Shown here piece by piece: positions 53,954-62,831 of a stretch of 64,000 nucleotides of DNA. Source of the DNA: an uncultured Microbulbifer sp. Lineage in GTDB: Bacteria > Pseudomonadota > Gammaproteobacteria > Pseudomonadales > Cellvibrionaceae. The number at the start of each line of letters is the position of its first letter. Position 1 is the stretch's first letter. The stretch covers positions 62,001-126,000 of the forward strand of contig NZ_CAJXKH010000001.1 in assembly GCF_913055755.1 (NCBI RefSeq). The letters run 5' to 3'. A model generated the notes under the pieces. It saw only the letters and a list, made by a program, of their open reading frames with translations, was not told the origin of the DNA and ran no database searches. Position numbers and translations under genes: made by a program.

Positions 53954-54679
53954 GTGATCGGAATGTTTACCCAGCGCATCAGTGCTGCTGTGCGGCGTCT
54001 GCCGCTGAAACCGGGGCTGTCGCTGAGCCGATGCCTGCTGTGCCACGCCGGCGATACCGGGGGCAGCGGCATCTGTAGGCCCTGCCGCACGGAGCTGCCC
54101 GCCCTGCAGCACGCCTGCAGCCTGTGCGCCCTGCCACTGGCGAATGCCGGCGACCACCTCTGCCCGCGCTGCCTGCAGCAGCCGCCACCGCTTGCCGGAG
54201 GCCACGCCTGCTGGTTTTACGCCTACCCGGTGGCGCAGCTGATCCAGCGCTTCAAATACCAGGGCGATCTCGCCGCCGGGCGCAGCCTGGCGGAAGTGGC
54301 GGCAACGGAGCTGGAACCGGTGGGTGACCGACCCGATGTACTGGTGCCCATTCCCCTGCACTGGCGGCGACAGCTCTCACGCGGCTACAACCAGGCGTAT
54401 CTGATCGCGGAAATTTTCGCCCGCCACTGGCGCATCCCGCTGGATACCCGCCTGCTGCGCAAAACCGCGCGCACGGGTAGCCAGTCACAACTCAAACGCC
54501 GCCAACGCCTGAAAAACCTGAGCAGCAGTTTCCGCGCCGGCCCCCGGGTCAGCGGCCTGCATATCGGCCTGGTGGACGACGTCATCACCACCGGTGCCAC
54601 CCTGGAAGCGGCGGCGGAAACCCTGCTGCAGGCCGGCGCAGCAGAAGTAAGCGCTTACGCTCTGGCCAGAACCCCCTGA
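53954..54679 (+). CDS. comF: ComF family protein (phosphoribosyltransferase-like)
   Basis: A 241-residue cytoplasmic protein. The N-terminus has a zinc-ribbon-type cysteine set (CLLCHAGDTG, CRPC, CSLC, CPRC). The C-terminal half is a PRTase domain with the PRPP-loop VDDVITTGAT. The gene family is tied to DNA uptake (B. subtilis ComF) and gluconate metabolism (GntX). Start is GTG 53954 or ATG 53963. It is divergent from bioB across the BirA operator. Confidence 0.88.
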   Translation: MIGMFTQRISAAVRRLPLKPGLSLSRCLLCHAGDTGGSGICRPCRTELPALQHACSLCALPLANAGDHLCPRCLQQPPPLAGGHACWFYAYPVAQLIQRFKYQGDLAAGRSLAEVAATELEPVGDRPDVLVPIPLHWRRQLSRGYNQAYLIAEIFARHWRIPLDTRLLRKTARTGSQSQLKRRQRLKNLSSSFRAGPRVSGLHIGLVDDVITTGATLEAAAETLLQAGAAEVSAYALARTP

Positions 54680-54867
54680 CACCCAGCCAATCCGCCCCAG
54701 TGACCAATCAGTACAGCGGTACCTGTTTCTAGACCGAAAAGGCCCATAGCGTCACAATAGCCGCCCTTTTGCGGCCAAGTGATCACAAAAAAACCGGCCC
54801 GCCGACGTTACAGTAGAGGTCGCCCGATCAGACACCTCGGGACCTGACGCGATACACAGGATGAAAA

Positions 54868-56016
54868 ATGATGAGTGAATACAGCTTGCCCCGGGGCATC
54901 GTAATCAGTGGTACCGGCCTGTGGACGCCACCGGATGCCATCAGCAATGAAGAACTGGTTGCGGCCCTGAACGCCCACGCGGACAAGTTCAACCGCGACA
55001 ACGCCGCTGCCATCGAATCCGGTGAGGTGACCGCCAAGCCATACTCCTCCGCGGAGTTCATCGAGAAGGCCTCTGGGATCAAGAGCCGCTATGTGATCAG
55101 CAAGGAGGGCATCCTCGATCCCGAGCGCATGCGCCCCTACCTGCCGGAGCGCGGCGACGACGAGCTCTGCCTGCAGGCGGAGATGGGTCTCAACGCGGCC
55201 AAGCTGGCGCTGCAGAAGGCCAACAAGAAGCCCGAAGACATCGACGCGGTGATCGTCGGCGCCTCCTACCTGCAGCGGGCCTACCCGGCGATCGCCATCG
55301 AGATCCAGGGCGCTCTGGGCATCGACGGCTTTGCGTTTGATATGGAAGTGGCCTGCTCATCCGCCACCTTTTCCCTGCAGCGGGCGGTGGACGCGGTCAG
55401 CTCCGGTTCCGCGCGCGCGGTGCTGGTGATCAACCCGGAACTGGCGTCACCGCAGGTGGACTACACCGATCGCGACAGCCATTTTATTTTCGGTGATGTG
55501 GCGGTGGCGAGCGTGGTGGAGCGCCGCGAGTGCAGCACCGCGGACACCGCCTGGGAGATCCTCGGCACCAAGGCGAAGACGGTGTTCTCCAACAATATCC
55601 GCTCCAATTTCAGCTACACCTCCCGCGCCGCAGACGTGGACCCCTTCGGCCCCGGCAAGCTGTTCCACCAGAACGGGCGCAAGGTGTTCAAGGAAGTCTG
55701 CCCGATGGCAGCGGCACACCTGGAAAACCAGGTACAGGAACTGGGCATGGAGCCCAATGCGATCAGCCGCTGGTGGCTGCACCAGGCGAATATCAACATG
55801 AACAACCTGATCGCGAAAAAACTGATGGGTGACGATGCCACCGAGGAGCGCGCGCCGATCGTGCTGGACCGCTACGCGAATACCGGCTGTGCCGGCTCGC
55901 TGATTGCCTTCAACCTGCACAGCGACGACCTGCCGGTGGGCAGCAAGGGCGTCATCTGTTCCTTTGGTGCCGGTTACTCCATCGGCAGCCTGGCGCTGGA
56001 AAAAATCGCCATCTGA
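54868..56016 (+). CDS. Beta-ketoacyl-ACP synthase III family protein
   Basis: A 382-residue thiolase-fold enzyme, longer than E. coli FabH (317). It has the KAS III triad: Cys163 (MEVACSSATFSLQ), His305 (WWLHQANIN) and Asn338 (YANTGCAGS). It condenses an acyl-CoA with malonyl-ACP, starting fatty-acid synthesis or a related chain. The longer form occurs in Pseudomonas and related genera beside or in place of FabH. AGGA lies seven bases before ATG 54868. Role as the main or an accessory FabH cannot be decided here. Confidence 0.85.
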   Translation: MMSEYSLPRGIVISGTGLWTPPDAISNEELVAALNAHADKFNRDNAAAIESGEVTAKPYSSAEFIEKASGIKSRYVISKEGILDPERMRPYLPERGDDELCLQAEMGLNAAKLALQKANKKPEDIDAVIVGASYLQRAYPAIAIEIQGALGIDGFAFDMEVACSSATFSLQRAVDAVSSGSARAVLVINPELASPQVDYTDRDSHFIFGDVAVASVVERRECSTADTAWEILGTKAKTVFSNNIRSNFSYTSRAADVDPFGPGKLFHQNGRKVFKEVCPMAAAHLENQVQELGMEPNAISRWWLHQANINMNNLIAKKLMGDDATEERAPIVLDRYANTGCAGSLIAFNLHSDDLPVGSKGVICSFGAGYSIGSLALEKIAI

Positions 56017-56089
56017 TTCCGCCGGCACCCGACCCTGGTGGCCCCGCTTGCCGGGGCCGCCGCTCCCTTGCTTGCGTCGGCGGGATTCC

Positions 56090-57979
56090 TCAGTTATCCA
56101 CAAACACCTGCGCGGTGAGCGCCGCGTGCTGCGGGGTATCCCGGTACGCCGCCAGTTGCGGGTCGACGTTGAGGAACACCATGGAGTGGGAGCGCTGCGC
56201 CAGGGCGCTGCGCAGCCAGCGCTCTCCTTCTTCGGCATCTCCCAGCCCCAGGTAGGCCTTGGCAATCTCGTAGGACGGCTGGTAGCCGGAATCCACAACC
56301 AGCGTCTCCAGCAGCGCGCGGGCCTCCTCCCGCTGTCCGCTCAGCGCCAGTACCCGCGCCAGTGAGGCCACGCTGATACCGCTGCCGCCGGAGCGCGCCA
56401 CACATTCCCGCAGTGCGGCTATGGCCCCCGCCAGGTCTCCCTGCTTCTCCAGGATCCAGCCCTGCCACAGGTATATCAGCTCGAAGTCCGGGTCCAGTTC
56501 CTGCGCCACCGCCAGCTGGTCCAATGCCGCCTGGTACGAGCCGGCGTGGTACAGCACCCAGCCCAGTGCCGCGTTGGCAATCAGCGACAGCGGGTCCAGC
56601 TCGGTGGCGCGGCGCATTTCCCGCTCCGCCTCGTCAAAGCGCCCCGCGGCCACCAGCAGGTTGGCGTACCACTGGTGCGCCTTCGAGTAGGCCGGGTTGA
56701 TCGCTATGGACTGGCGAAAGCGCGCCTCCGCTTCGACAAAGTCCCACTCGTGATACAGCGCCACATAGCCCAGGTTGGCCTCGGCGGAGGCGCTCCTGGG
56801 GTCCAGCTGCAGGGCGCGGCGGGCAGCGCCCTTGGCGCGGCTAAAGGCTTCCGCCGGCGGCATGTAGTCGTAGAAACCCTGGACCGCGAACGCATCCGCC
56901 AGCCCGGCCCAGGCCGGGGCGTAGTCCGGTGCCCGCGCGATGGCCGCCTCGAAATAGCCCGCGGCCTTTTTGAGGTCGCCGGCAGAGCGCTTGTGCCAGT
57001 AAAAGCGGCCTTTCAGGTAGTCGTCATAGGCCGCGGGCGGGATGCGGTTCGCGCGCGCCGCGCGGTGATCCTCGTGCAGTTCCCCCGCCAGCGCGCCGGC
57101 GATCTCCAGCGCGATCTCCTGCTGCAGCGCGAAGATATCTCCCAGCTCGCGCTGGTAGCTCTGGGACCACAACTGGAAACCGCTGCGGGTGTCGATCAGG
57201 CGCACATTGATACGCAGCTGCTCGCCGTCCCGCCGCACGCTGCCTTCCACCAGCGCATCGGATTCCAGCTGCTCGCCGATGCGGCGGGCATCCAGCCCGC
57301 TTTCCCCCATGGCAAATGACGAGGTGCGCGAGACCACCCGCAGGTCGCGGAAACCGGACAGGCGGTTGAGCAGGTCATCCGCCAGCCCGTCGCTGAAATA
57401 GTCGCGCTGGTGGTTTTCGCTGGCATTCACGAACGGCAGCACCGCCACCGAGCCGAATTTCCTGTCTGCCGGCTGCGATGCCGTACCCGGGGCGGACAGC
57501 CAGTGAAAACCGGCGGCGGCGAACAGTCCCAGCAGCGCGATACAGGCCAGCACAATGCCGGGGTGGCGCAGGTAACCGACGCGCGGCGCCGGCGCTGGCA
57601 CTGGAAGTTGGATTGCCTCCTCATGCACCCCATCGCCACTCACCCCATCGCCATTCATCGCTACCGGGCGTACCGGGGCGATAAAGCGATAGCCCTTCTT
57701 GGGCACGGTTTCGATAAAGCGCGAGCTGCGCGCCGAGTCGTTGAGGGCCTGGCGCAGTTTGCGCACCAGGGTGTTGAGGTTGTCGTCGAGGATGCCGGTG
57801 GCGTCATCGGGCCAGAAGTGCTGGAACAGGACCTCCCGGGTCAGGATTTCACCTGGGTGGGAAACCAGTAGGGTGAGCAGGCGCAGGGGCAAATCCTGCA
57901 GGCTCACGGGTTTCCCCCTTCGCCGCAGGCAGGGCTGTTCGCGGTCGAGTTCGAATTCTCCGAAACGCAGTGTCGTCAT
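56090..57979 (-). CDS. CadC-like winged-helix transcriptional regulator with TPRs
   Basis: A 629-residue membrane-anchored regulator. Residues 1-105 are an OmpR-type winged helix (TRLRFGEFELD-type start MTTLRFGEFELD; DDNLNTLVRKLRQAL). One TM segment lies near 138-160. Then comes a TolB-like domain (VAVLPFVNASENHQRDYFSDGL, GEQLESDALVEGSVRRDG) and TPRs to the end. It senses something in the periplasm and binds DNA on the cytoplasmic side, as CadC does. ATG 57979 has GGGTGG five bases upstream and replaces the 58015 frame start. Target genes are unknown; the divergent DUF4242 gene is the nearest candidate. Confidence 0.87.
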   Translation of the reverse strand: MTTLRFGEFELDREQPCLRRRGKPVSLQDLPLRLLTLLVSHPGEILTREVLFQHFWPDDATGILDDNLNTLVRKLRQALNDSARSSRFIETVPKKGYRFIAPVRPVAMNGDGVSGDGVHEEAIQLPVPAPAPRVGYLRHPGIVLACIALLGLFAAAGFHWLSAPGTASQPADRKFGSVAVLPFVNASENHQRDYFSDGLADDLLNRLSGFRDLRVVSRTSSFAMGESGLDARRIGEQLESDALVEGSVRRDGEQLRINVRLIDTRSGFQLWSQSYQRELGDIFALQQEIALEIAGALAGELHEDHRAARANRIPPAAYDDYLKGRFYWHKRSAGDLKKAAGYFEAAIARAPDYAPAWAGLADAFAVQGFYDYMPPAEAFSRAKGAARRALQLDPRSASAEANLGYVALYHEWDFVEAEARFRQSIAINPAYSKAHQWYANLLVAAGRFDEAEREMRRATELDPLSLIANAALGWVLYHAGSYQAALDQLAVAQELDPDFELIYLWQGWILEKQGDLAGAIAALRECVARSGGSGISVASLARVLALSGQREEARALLETLVVDSGYQPSYEIAKAYLGLGDAEEGERWLRSALAQRSHSMVFLNVDPQLAAYRDTPQHAALTAQVFVDN

Positions 57980-58188
57980 ACGCCACCCGGATACGGTTGT
58001 CGGGACCCTGCGCACCGGATGCGCAGTTCATGTGTACCGCTAAGCCTTTGATTTAACGGTATTACCGGGTTCAGGTAAAGGTCAGTACCGGTTCATTGTG
58101 GGAAAACCGCGGTACTGCTTGGATGGTAGCGAGTCGCCGGCAGCTGCCGGTGGCCGCTCAACCCAACCATCCAGTGGAGAATCTCACC

Positions 58189-58527
58189 ATGTTACGTTCA
58201 TTGACCGCTTTCGCCCTGCTGCTGTCCTGCGTGTCCGCTTTCGCGGCCGGCAACCACCAGTACATCATCGAGCGCACCATCCCGGGCGCCCAGACACTCA
58301 CCGCCGAGGAGCTGAAATCCATTTCCCAGAAATCCCGCGCGATCCTCGAATCACTGGGTCCGGAAATCCAGTGGCAACAGAGTTATGTCGCGGAAGACAA
58401 GTTCTACTGTGTGTACAGCGCGCCGAACAAGGAAATCATTGCCAAGCACGCCAAGCTGGGCGGTTTCCCGGCGGACAAGATTGTCGAGGTCAGCGGGATT
58501 ATCGGCCCGCAGACCGCGGAGGAGTGA
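58189..58527 (+). CDS. Secreted DUF4242 (nickel-responsive-like) protein
   Basis: A 112-residue exported protein. A signal peptide (LLLSCVSAFAAGN) leads to a ferredoxin-like DUF4242 domain (HQYIIERTIPGAQTLTAEEL, VAEDKFYCVYSAPNKEII, FPADKIVEVSGIIGP). Related Streptomyces SCO4226 binds nickel. The Cys in KFYCVY and His in AKHAKLGG are candidate ligands. ATG 58189 has GGAG nine bases upstream; the longest frame starts at 58096. It is divergent from the CadC-like regulator. Confidence 0.8.
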   Translation: MLRSLTAFALLLSCVSAFAAGNHQYIIERTIPGAQTLTAEELKSISQKSRAILESLGPEIQWQQSYVAEDKFYCVYSAPNKEIIAKHAKLGGFPADKIVEVSGIIGPQTAEE

Positions 58528-58566
58528 AGCGCGCCAATCCGGCGGCTGGAGGCGACCGGCGCCCGG

Positions 58567-59277
58567 TTATTCCGGGGCCGCCTCTTTATCGATACCGGCG
58601 GTGACTGCCAGGTATTCCCGCACCACCGCGTCGGCCACGAGCCGGTGCCCGGCCGCCGTCAGGTGGGTACCGTCTTCCATCAGTGACTCGGCGCGGCTGC
58701 CCCACAGGCTGTCATAGGTATCCACATAGAAGGCATTGGGCTCATCCGCGGCCAGGGCAGCCAGTGCGGAGTTGTAGCGCTGGATGCGGGGATTGCGCGG
58801 TTCATCCAGGTTGGGCGCGGTTGCCACCAGGGCGAAAAGGGTATCCGGTGCCGAGCGCACCACTGCGCGGATCCGCTGGATATATTCTTCCACCGGCACC
58901 TGCTCCACCGCACCAATGCGCTGTTGCAGCTTGAGGGTGCGCGCCATTTTCTTGAGTTTCTTTACCACCCGCCGCGCCACTTTGCGCAGTGGACGGTCCG
59001 GGTAATACAGCACGTATGGCGCGCCGCGAAAGGTCAGCCAGGAGTCCACCAGGCCGTACTGGATCATGCCCAGTGCGGTGCCTGCCGCGGGATGTGAGCG
59101 CGCGTATTCCGACATCTCCCGGGTGGTGCTCATGGTGTGGCCGCAGTTGGTGAGCGCCATCTCCAGTTGCGCCGCCACCAGTTCGGGCCAGAGGGGAATG
59201 GTGCTGCCTTTCAGTCCTTCGGTGTTGCAATCACCGTAGGCGATACAGCGCTTTTCCATCGTCTTCGCAAGAGTCAT
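58567..59277 (-). CDS. SGNH/GDSL hydrolase with Cys at the nucleophile position
   Basis: A 236-residue cytoplasmic or exported esterase-type protein without a clear signal. Block I reads AYGDCNTEG, with Cys17 (codon TGC) where other members have the nucleophilic Ser. The catalytic pair Asp202-x-x-His205 (DGTHLT) is intact. Block III is GLVD instead of GxND, losing the oxyanion-hole Asn. It could be a thiol-type hydrolase, an inactive carbohydrate-binding relative, or specialised. ATG 59277 is used; ATG 59259 is possible. It is not in an obvious operon. Confidence 0.75.
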   Translation of the reverse strand: MTLAKTMEKRCIAYGDCNTEGLKGSTIPLWPELVAAQLEMALTNCGHTMSTTREMSEYARSHPAAGTALGMIQYGLVDSWLTFRGAPYVLYYPDRPLRKVARRVVKKLKKMARTLKLQQRIGAVEQVPVEEYIQRIRAVVRSAPDTLFALVATAPNLDEPRNPRIQRYNSALAALAADEPNAFYVDTYDSLWGSRAESLMEDGTHLTAAGHRLVADAVVREYLAVTAGIDKEAAPE

Positions 59278-59380
59278 CGCAAGAAAGATTACCGGTCAAA
59301 ACGCGGCATCTTAGAGTCACGGGGCCGGACTACCAAGTACTAAATAGTGGCCGCACCTGAAACCCTTGCTATTTCCCTTG

Positions 59381-59611
59381 CTATAGAAAGACCCGCGCTT
59401 CCCGGCAGCCGATACTTTTCAGCACGCTCATCAGCCGCGTCAGATCGTCATCCACGATGGGCTCATCCCGCTCGTCCGCCAGCATCAGCAGGTCGCCGTT
59501 CTGCTTGCGAATCATCACGAACCACTGGTTGATATCACCGGGGTTCTTGCGCACCTGGATTTCATCCAGGGTGCCAGCCTTAAACTGCTGTGCAGCCTGG
59601 CAAATCTTCAT
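59381..59611 (-). CDS. Hypothetical small protein overlapping the SulP 3' end
   Basis: A 76-residue charged, soluble protein (MKICQAAQQFKAGTLDEI; MIRKQNGDLLMLADERDE). Its ATG lies inside the last 32 bases of the SulP transporter gene, in another frame, with GAGGTG upstream, so translation is probably coupled. It is not recognised; a small regulator or chaperone of the transporter is possible. The frame from 59737 is the SulP shadow. Confidence 0.65.
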   Translation of the reverse strand: MKICQAAQQFKAGTLDEIQVRKNPGDINQWFVMIRKQNGDLLMLADERDEPIVDDDLTRLMSVLKSIGCREARVFL

Positions 59612-61400
59612 GAGAGGCACCTCTACTTCGTTCTTCGTCTGCCTTATGCGTCTTCCGTGATACCTGTGCTGTCTCCCGTGTACTCTCCACGAGCTGCGCA
59701 AGTGCGGCGGACAGGGTCGGGAATACCTGGCAACCACGCGCTTCCGGATTGAAACCTGCCTTGGCCAGGGTTTTCAGTGGCTGGAACTGGAAATCGGCCA
59801 GGTACACATCGGTGTTGCGTTCCGCACACTCGGCTAAAAACCGGTTCATCGCCGACAGTCCGCCCGCATCCAGTATCGGCACCGAGTCCAGGTAGAGCAC
59901 CACACCCCGTTGCTCCCGGCAACGCAGGGAAAGCTCGGAGAACACCAGCTCGGCGGCAGCGAAGAACAGCGGGCCATTGATTTTGAATACCTGCCAGCCC
60001 GCGGGGATCTCCACATCCACCAGCTTGCGGTTGTCGCTCACCTCCTTGACCCGGGTCATTTCGGCGATATTTTTCATGAACAGCAGTGAAGCCAGCACCA
60101 CCCCGGCGGTAATCGCGATCACCATGTCCACCGCCACCGTGAGCGCAAAGCACACCGCAAATACCAACACATCACTGAGCGGCGCGTTGCGCAGCAGCCG
60201 CAGCGCCTTCGGCGCCTCGCTCATATTCCACGCCACCACTACCAGCAGTGCCGCCATGCTGGCCATCGGCAGGTAGCTCAGGAGCCCGGACAGGGAAACC
60301 AGCGCAACCAGGACCACCAGCGCGTGCACCATCGCCGCCAGCGGCGACTGCGCCCCGGCTTTGACATTGGCCGCGGAGCGGGCGATGGCGGCGGTGGCGG
60401 TGATGCCGCCGAAAAACGGCGCCACCACATTGCCGATCCCCTGTCCCATCAGCTCACTATTGGCACTGTGCTTGGTGCCGGTCATGCCATCGAGTACCAC
60501 CGCGCACAGCAGCGACTCGATTGCCCCCAGCATGGCAATGGCAAAGGCCGCGGACAGCATGTCCTGCACCAGCGGCCAGCTGAACGTTAACGCCACCTCA
60601 CCGGGCTGGGTGCGCAGCCAGGGCCACTGAAAATCCGGCAGCAGGGGCGGGATACCGGCGCTCTCGGTGCCGTTCAGGCTGTAGTGGAAGGTAGAGCTGA
60701 TGGTCGCCACGTCCAGGCCGCGGCTGTTGAGCGCTACCGCCAGTAGAGTGCCCACCAGTACCGCCGGCAGGTGGGGAGGCAGCGGGGTTTTCAGGCGCGG
60801 CCAGGCCAGCATTACCGCGAGTGTCGCCAGCCCCACACACAGGCTGGGCAGGGCGAATGTTGGCAGCGCCTGCGCCAGCACCGCTACCTTGCCGGCAAAA
60901 CTGTGGGGCATGGCGGCAATCTCCAGTCCCATAAAGTCCTTCACCTGCAGCACCGCAATGACCACCGCGATGCCGGCGGTGAACCCCAGGGTGACGGATT
61001 CGGGGATGTACTGGATATAACGCCCCAGGCGCATCAGCGCCATCAGCATCTGCATGGCGCCGGCGAGAATACTGGCGATCAGCAGGCCCGCCAGCCCGTA
61101 CTGCTGCACCACCGGCACCAGGATCACGATAAACGCCGCGGTAGGCCCCGACACGCTGTAGCGCGACCCGCCGGTAAACGGGATCAGGAAGCCGGCAATA
61201 AATGCGCTGTACAGGCCGTACTGCGGCGCCACGCCGATGGCGATGGCCAGCGCCATGGCCAGGGGAATGGCGATGATGCCCACGGTGACGCCGGCCACCA
61301 GATCCCGGACGAGCCCGCTGCGCCCGTAGCGGGATTCCGCCAGCACCTCGCGCAGGGCGTGCCCCAGGCGCAGCGAAAAGAGGTGTCTGCGATGTGCCAT
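59580..61400 (-). CDS. SulP family inorganic anion transporter with STAS domain
   Basis: A 606-residue inner-membrane transporter. About 10-12 hydrophobic segments contain the SulP signatures (GVTVGIIAIPLAMALAIA, FTGGSRYSVSGPTAAFI) and the conserved NAxF-like and PES motifs (QYIPESVTLGFTAG). The C-terminal STAS domain starts near EIPAGWQVFKINGPLFF and has LDSVPILDAGGLSAM. It imports sulfate or bicarbonate. ATG 61400 has GGGGGCG upstream; ATG 61424 and a TTG at 61445 are alternatives. A divergent RHH gene shares its promoter region with a perfect palindrome. Confidence 0.9.
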   Translation of the reverse strand: MAHRRHLFSLRLGHALREVLAESRYGRSGLVRDLVAGVTVGIIAIPLAMALAIAIGVAPQYGLYSAFIAGFLIPFTGGSRYSVSGPTAAFIVILVPVVQQYGLAGLLIASILAGAMQMLMALMRLGRYIQYIPESVTLGFTAGIAVVIAVLQVKDFMGLEIAAMPHSFAGKVAVLAQALPTFALPSLCVGLATLAVMLAWPRLKTPLPPHLPAVLVGTLLAVALNSRGLDVATISSTFHYSLNGTESAGIPPLLPDFQWPWLRTQPGEVALTFSWPLVQDMLSAAFAIAMLGAIESLLCAVVLDGMTGTKHSANSELMGQGIGNVVAPFFGGITATAAIARSAANVKAGAQSPLAAMVHALVVLVALVSLSGLLSYLPMASMAALLVVVAWNMSEAPKALRLLRNAPLSDVLVFAVCFALTVAVDMVIAITAGVVLASLLFMKNIAEMTRVKEVSDNRKLVDVEIPAGWQVFKINGPLFFAAAELVFSELSLRCREQRGVVLYLDSVPILDAGGLSAMNRFLAECAERNTDVYLADFQFQPLKTLAKAGFNPEARGCQVFPTLSAALAQLVESTRETAQVSRKTHKADEERSRGASHEDLPGCTAV

Positions 61401-61472
61401 GTGCTTGCGCCCCCGGGCCGCCATTTGAGAAAAAGGTGAACACAAATTATCCTCACATCAAACACATCTTCA

Positions 61473-61491
61473 ATGTTAATCTGATTAACAT
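61473..61491. promoter_or_regulatory. Perfect 9-1-9 palindrome between sulP and RHH gene
   Basis: ATGTTAATC-T-GATTAACAT is a perfect 19-base palindrome. It lies 24 bases before the RHH gene's ATG and about 70-90 bases before the sulP start. RHH proteins usually bind inverted or direct repeats of this size in their own promoter, so this is a likely operator for the 61-residue protein. Confidence 0.6.
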
Positions 61492-61514
61492 ACGACTGAC
61501 CGGATGGACATCCC

Positions 61515-61700
61515 ATGGAAAACCGCACCGCGCGTCTGACGCTACTAATCGACCCGAAAAAGAAAGCCCTGTTTGAAAAACTGTGTGCCGAGGAAGACGT
61601 GACCCCGTCGCAGAAGGTGCGGCAATTCATTCGCGAATACATCGAGGCGCGACTCGGCGAAGACTGGAAAGAACAGGTATTCGGCGGCGACGAGCGCTAG
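61515..61700 (+). CDS. Small ribbon-helix-helix (CopG-like) protein
   Basis: A 61-residue protein with an RHH pattern: beta strand TARLTLLIDP, helix KKKALFEKLCAEEDV, turn TPSQ, helix KVRQFIREYIEARLG. A GGATGGA lies upstream of ATG 61515. Single RHH proteins bind DNA as dimers. It is divergent from the SulP gene with a perfect palindrome between them and may regulate that gene. No toxin partner is adjacent. Confidence 0.75.
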   Translation: MENRTARLTLLIDPKKKALFEKLCAEEDVTPSQKVRQFIREYIEARLGEDWKEQVFGGDER

Positions 61701-61782
61701 ACGGAAGGGCGTGGCGCGCTGCGGTTTGGCTCGCAAACCGCAACCGCGTTAGCATAGCGCCCCACGCCAACGGAGCGCCCAC

Positions 61783-62811
61783 ATGACCGATTCCGTGAAT
61801 GACCATTCACATCTGCAGCCGCCGGCAAGCACCTCTGCGCACCCCTACGATGCTCTCACCCCCGACCGGGTGATCGACTGCGTGGAGAGTGTGGGCCTGC
61901 TGTCCGACGCGCGTATCTTCCCGCTCAACAGTTACGAGAACCGCGTCTACCAGGTGGGTATCGACGAGGCGCAGCCGCTGATCGCAAAGTTCTACCGTCC
62001 GGGGCGCTGGAGCGACGCGCAGATCATCGAGGAGCACCAGTTCGCGCTGGAGCTGGCGGCGGCGGAAATCCCGGTGGTCGCACCGCTGGAATTCGACGGC
62101 CGCACCTTGCTGGAGGCCCACGGTTTCCGCTTCGCGCTGTTCCCCCGCCGCGGCGGTCACCAGCTGGAGCTGGACAACTTCGAACACCTGGAGCAGGTAG
62201 GTACCATGCTCGGGCGCATCCACGCCATCGGCGCGGCCAGACCGTTCACCCACCGCCCCAGCCTGTCGCTGCAGCGGTTCGCGGTCGATAGCCGCGACTT
62301 TATTCTCGCCGGCGACTTTCTGCCGCGGGAAAACGTCGAGGCCTACGCCACCGTCAGTGCGCACCTGATTGAAATGATCGCGCCGTATTTCGAGCGCGAG
62401 TGGCAGACCCTGCGCCTGCACGGCGACTGCCACAGCGGCAACTTCCTGTGGCGCGACGACACCCCGTGGTTTGTGGACCTGGACGACTGCATCCAGGGCC
62501 CCGCAATCCAGGATATCTGGATGCTGATCTCCGGCAATCGCGCGGAACAGACGGCCTATCTCGACACCGTGGTCGAGGGCTACGAGACCTTCTACCCTTT
62601 CGACCCCCAGCAACTGCAACTGGTGGAACCCCTGCGCTGCCTGCGGCAGATGCATCACGCCGCCTGGCTGGCGCGGCGCTGGCAGGACCCGGCGTTCCCA
62701 CTGGCATTTCCGTGGTTTAATACCCCGCGCTTCTGGGCCGAACACATCCTCGCCCTGCGCGAGCAGCTCTCGGCGCTGCAGGAACCGCCCCTCACCCTGG
62801 GCGCGGTTTAG
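61783..62811 (+). CDS. srkA: Stress response serine/threonine kinase SrkA (YihE)
   Basis: A 342-residue cytoplasmic APH-fold kinase. The catalytic loop HGDCHSGNFLW (His/Asp/Asn) and metal-binding Asp in FVDLDDCIQGPAIQD are intact. The N-terminal SYENRVYQVGID is the nucleotide-binding loop. In E. coli SrkA counters MazF-linked programmed death under stress. AGCGCCCACATG context: GGAG lies nine bases before ATG 61783. It is followed 20 bases later by cysE. Confidence 0.92.
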   Translation: MTDSVNDHSHLQPPASTSAHPYDALTPDRVIDCVESVGLLSDARIFPLNSYENRVYQVGIDEAQPLIAKFYRPGRWSDAQIIEEHQFALELAAAEIPVVAPLEFDGRTLLEAHGFRFALFPRRGGHQLELDNFEHLEQVGTMLGRIHAIGAARPFTHRPSLSLQRFAVDSRDFILAGDFLPRENVEAYATVSAHLIEMIAPYFEREWQTLRLHGDCHSGNFLWRDDTPWFVDLDDCIQGPAIQDIWMLISGNRAEQTAYLDTVVEGYETFYPFDPQQLQLVEPLRCLRQMHHAAWLARRWQDPAFPLAFPWFNTPRFWAEHILALREQLSALQEPPLTLGAV

Positions 62812-62831
62812 ACAAAAGGAAGGAGTACAAA

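Noticed and set aside
61515-61700. RHH protein as an antitoxin
   Set aside because: The next genes are SulP and SrkA, neither a toxin, and no small toxin-sized frame is adjacent.
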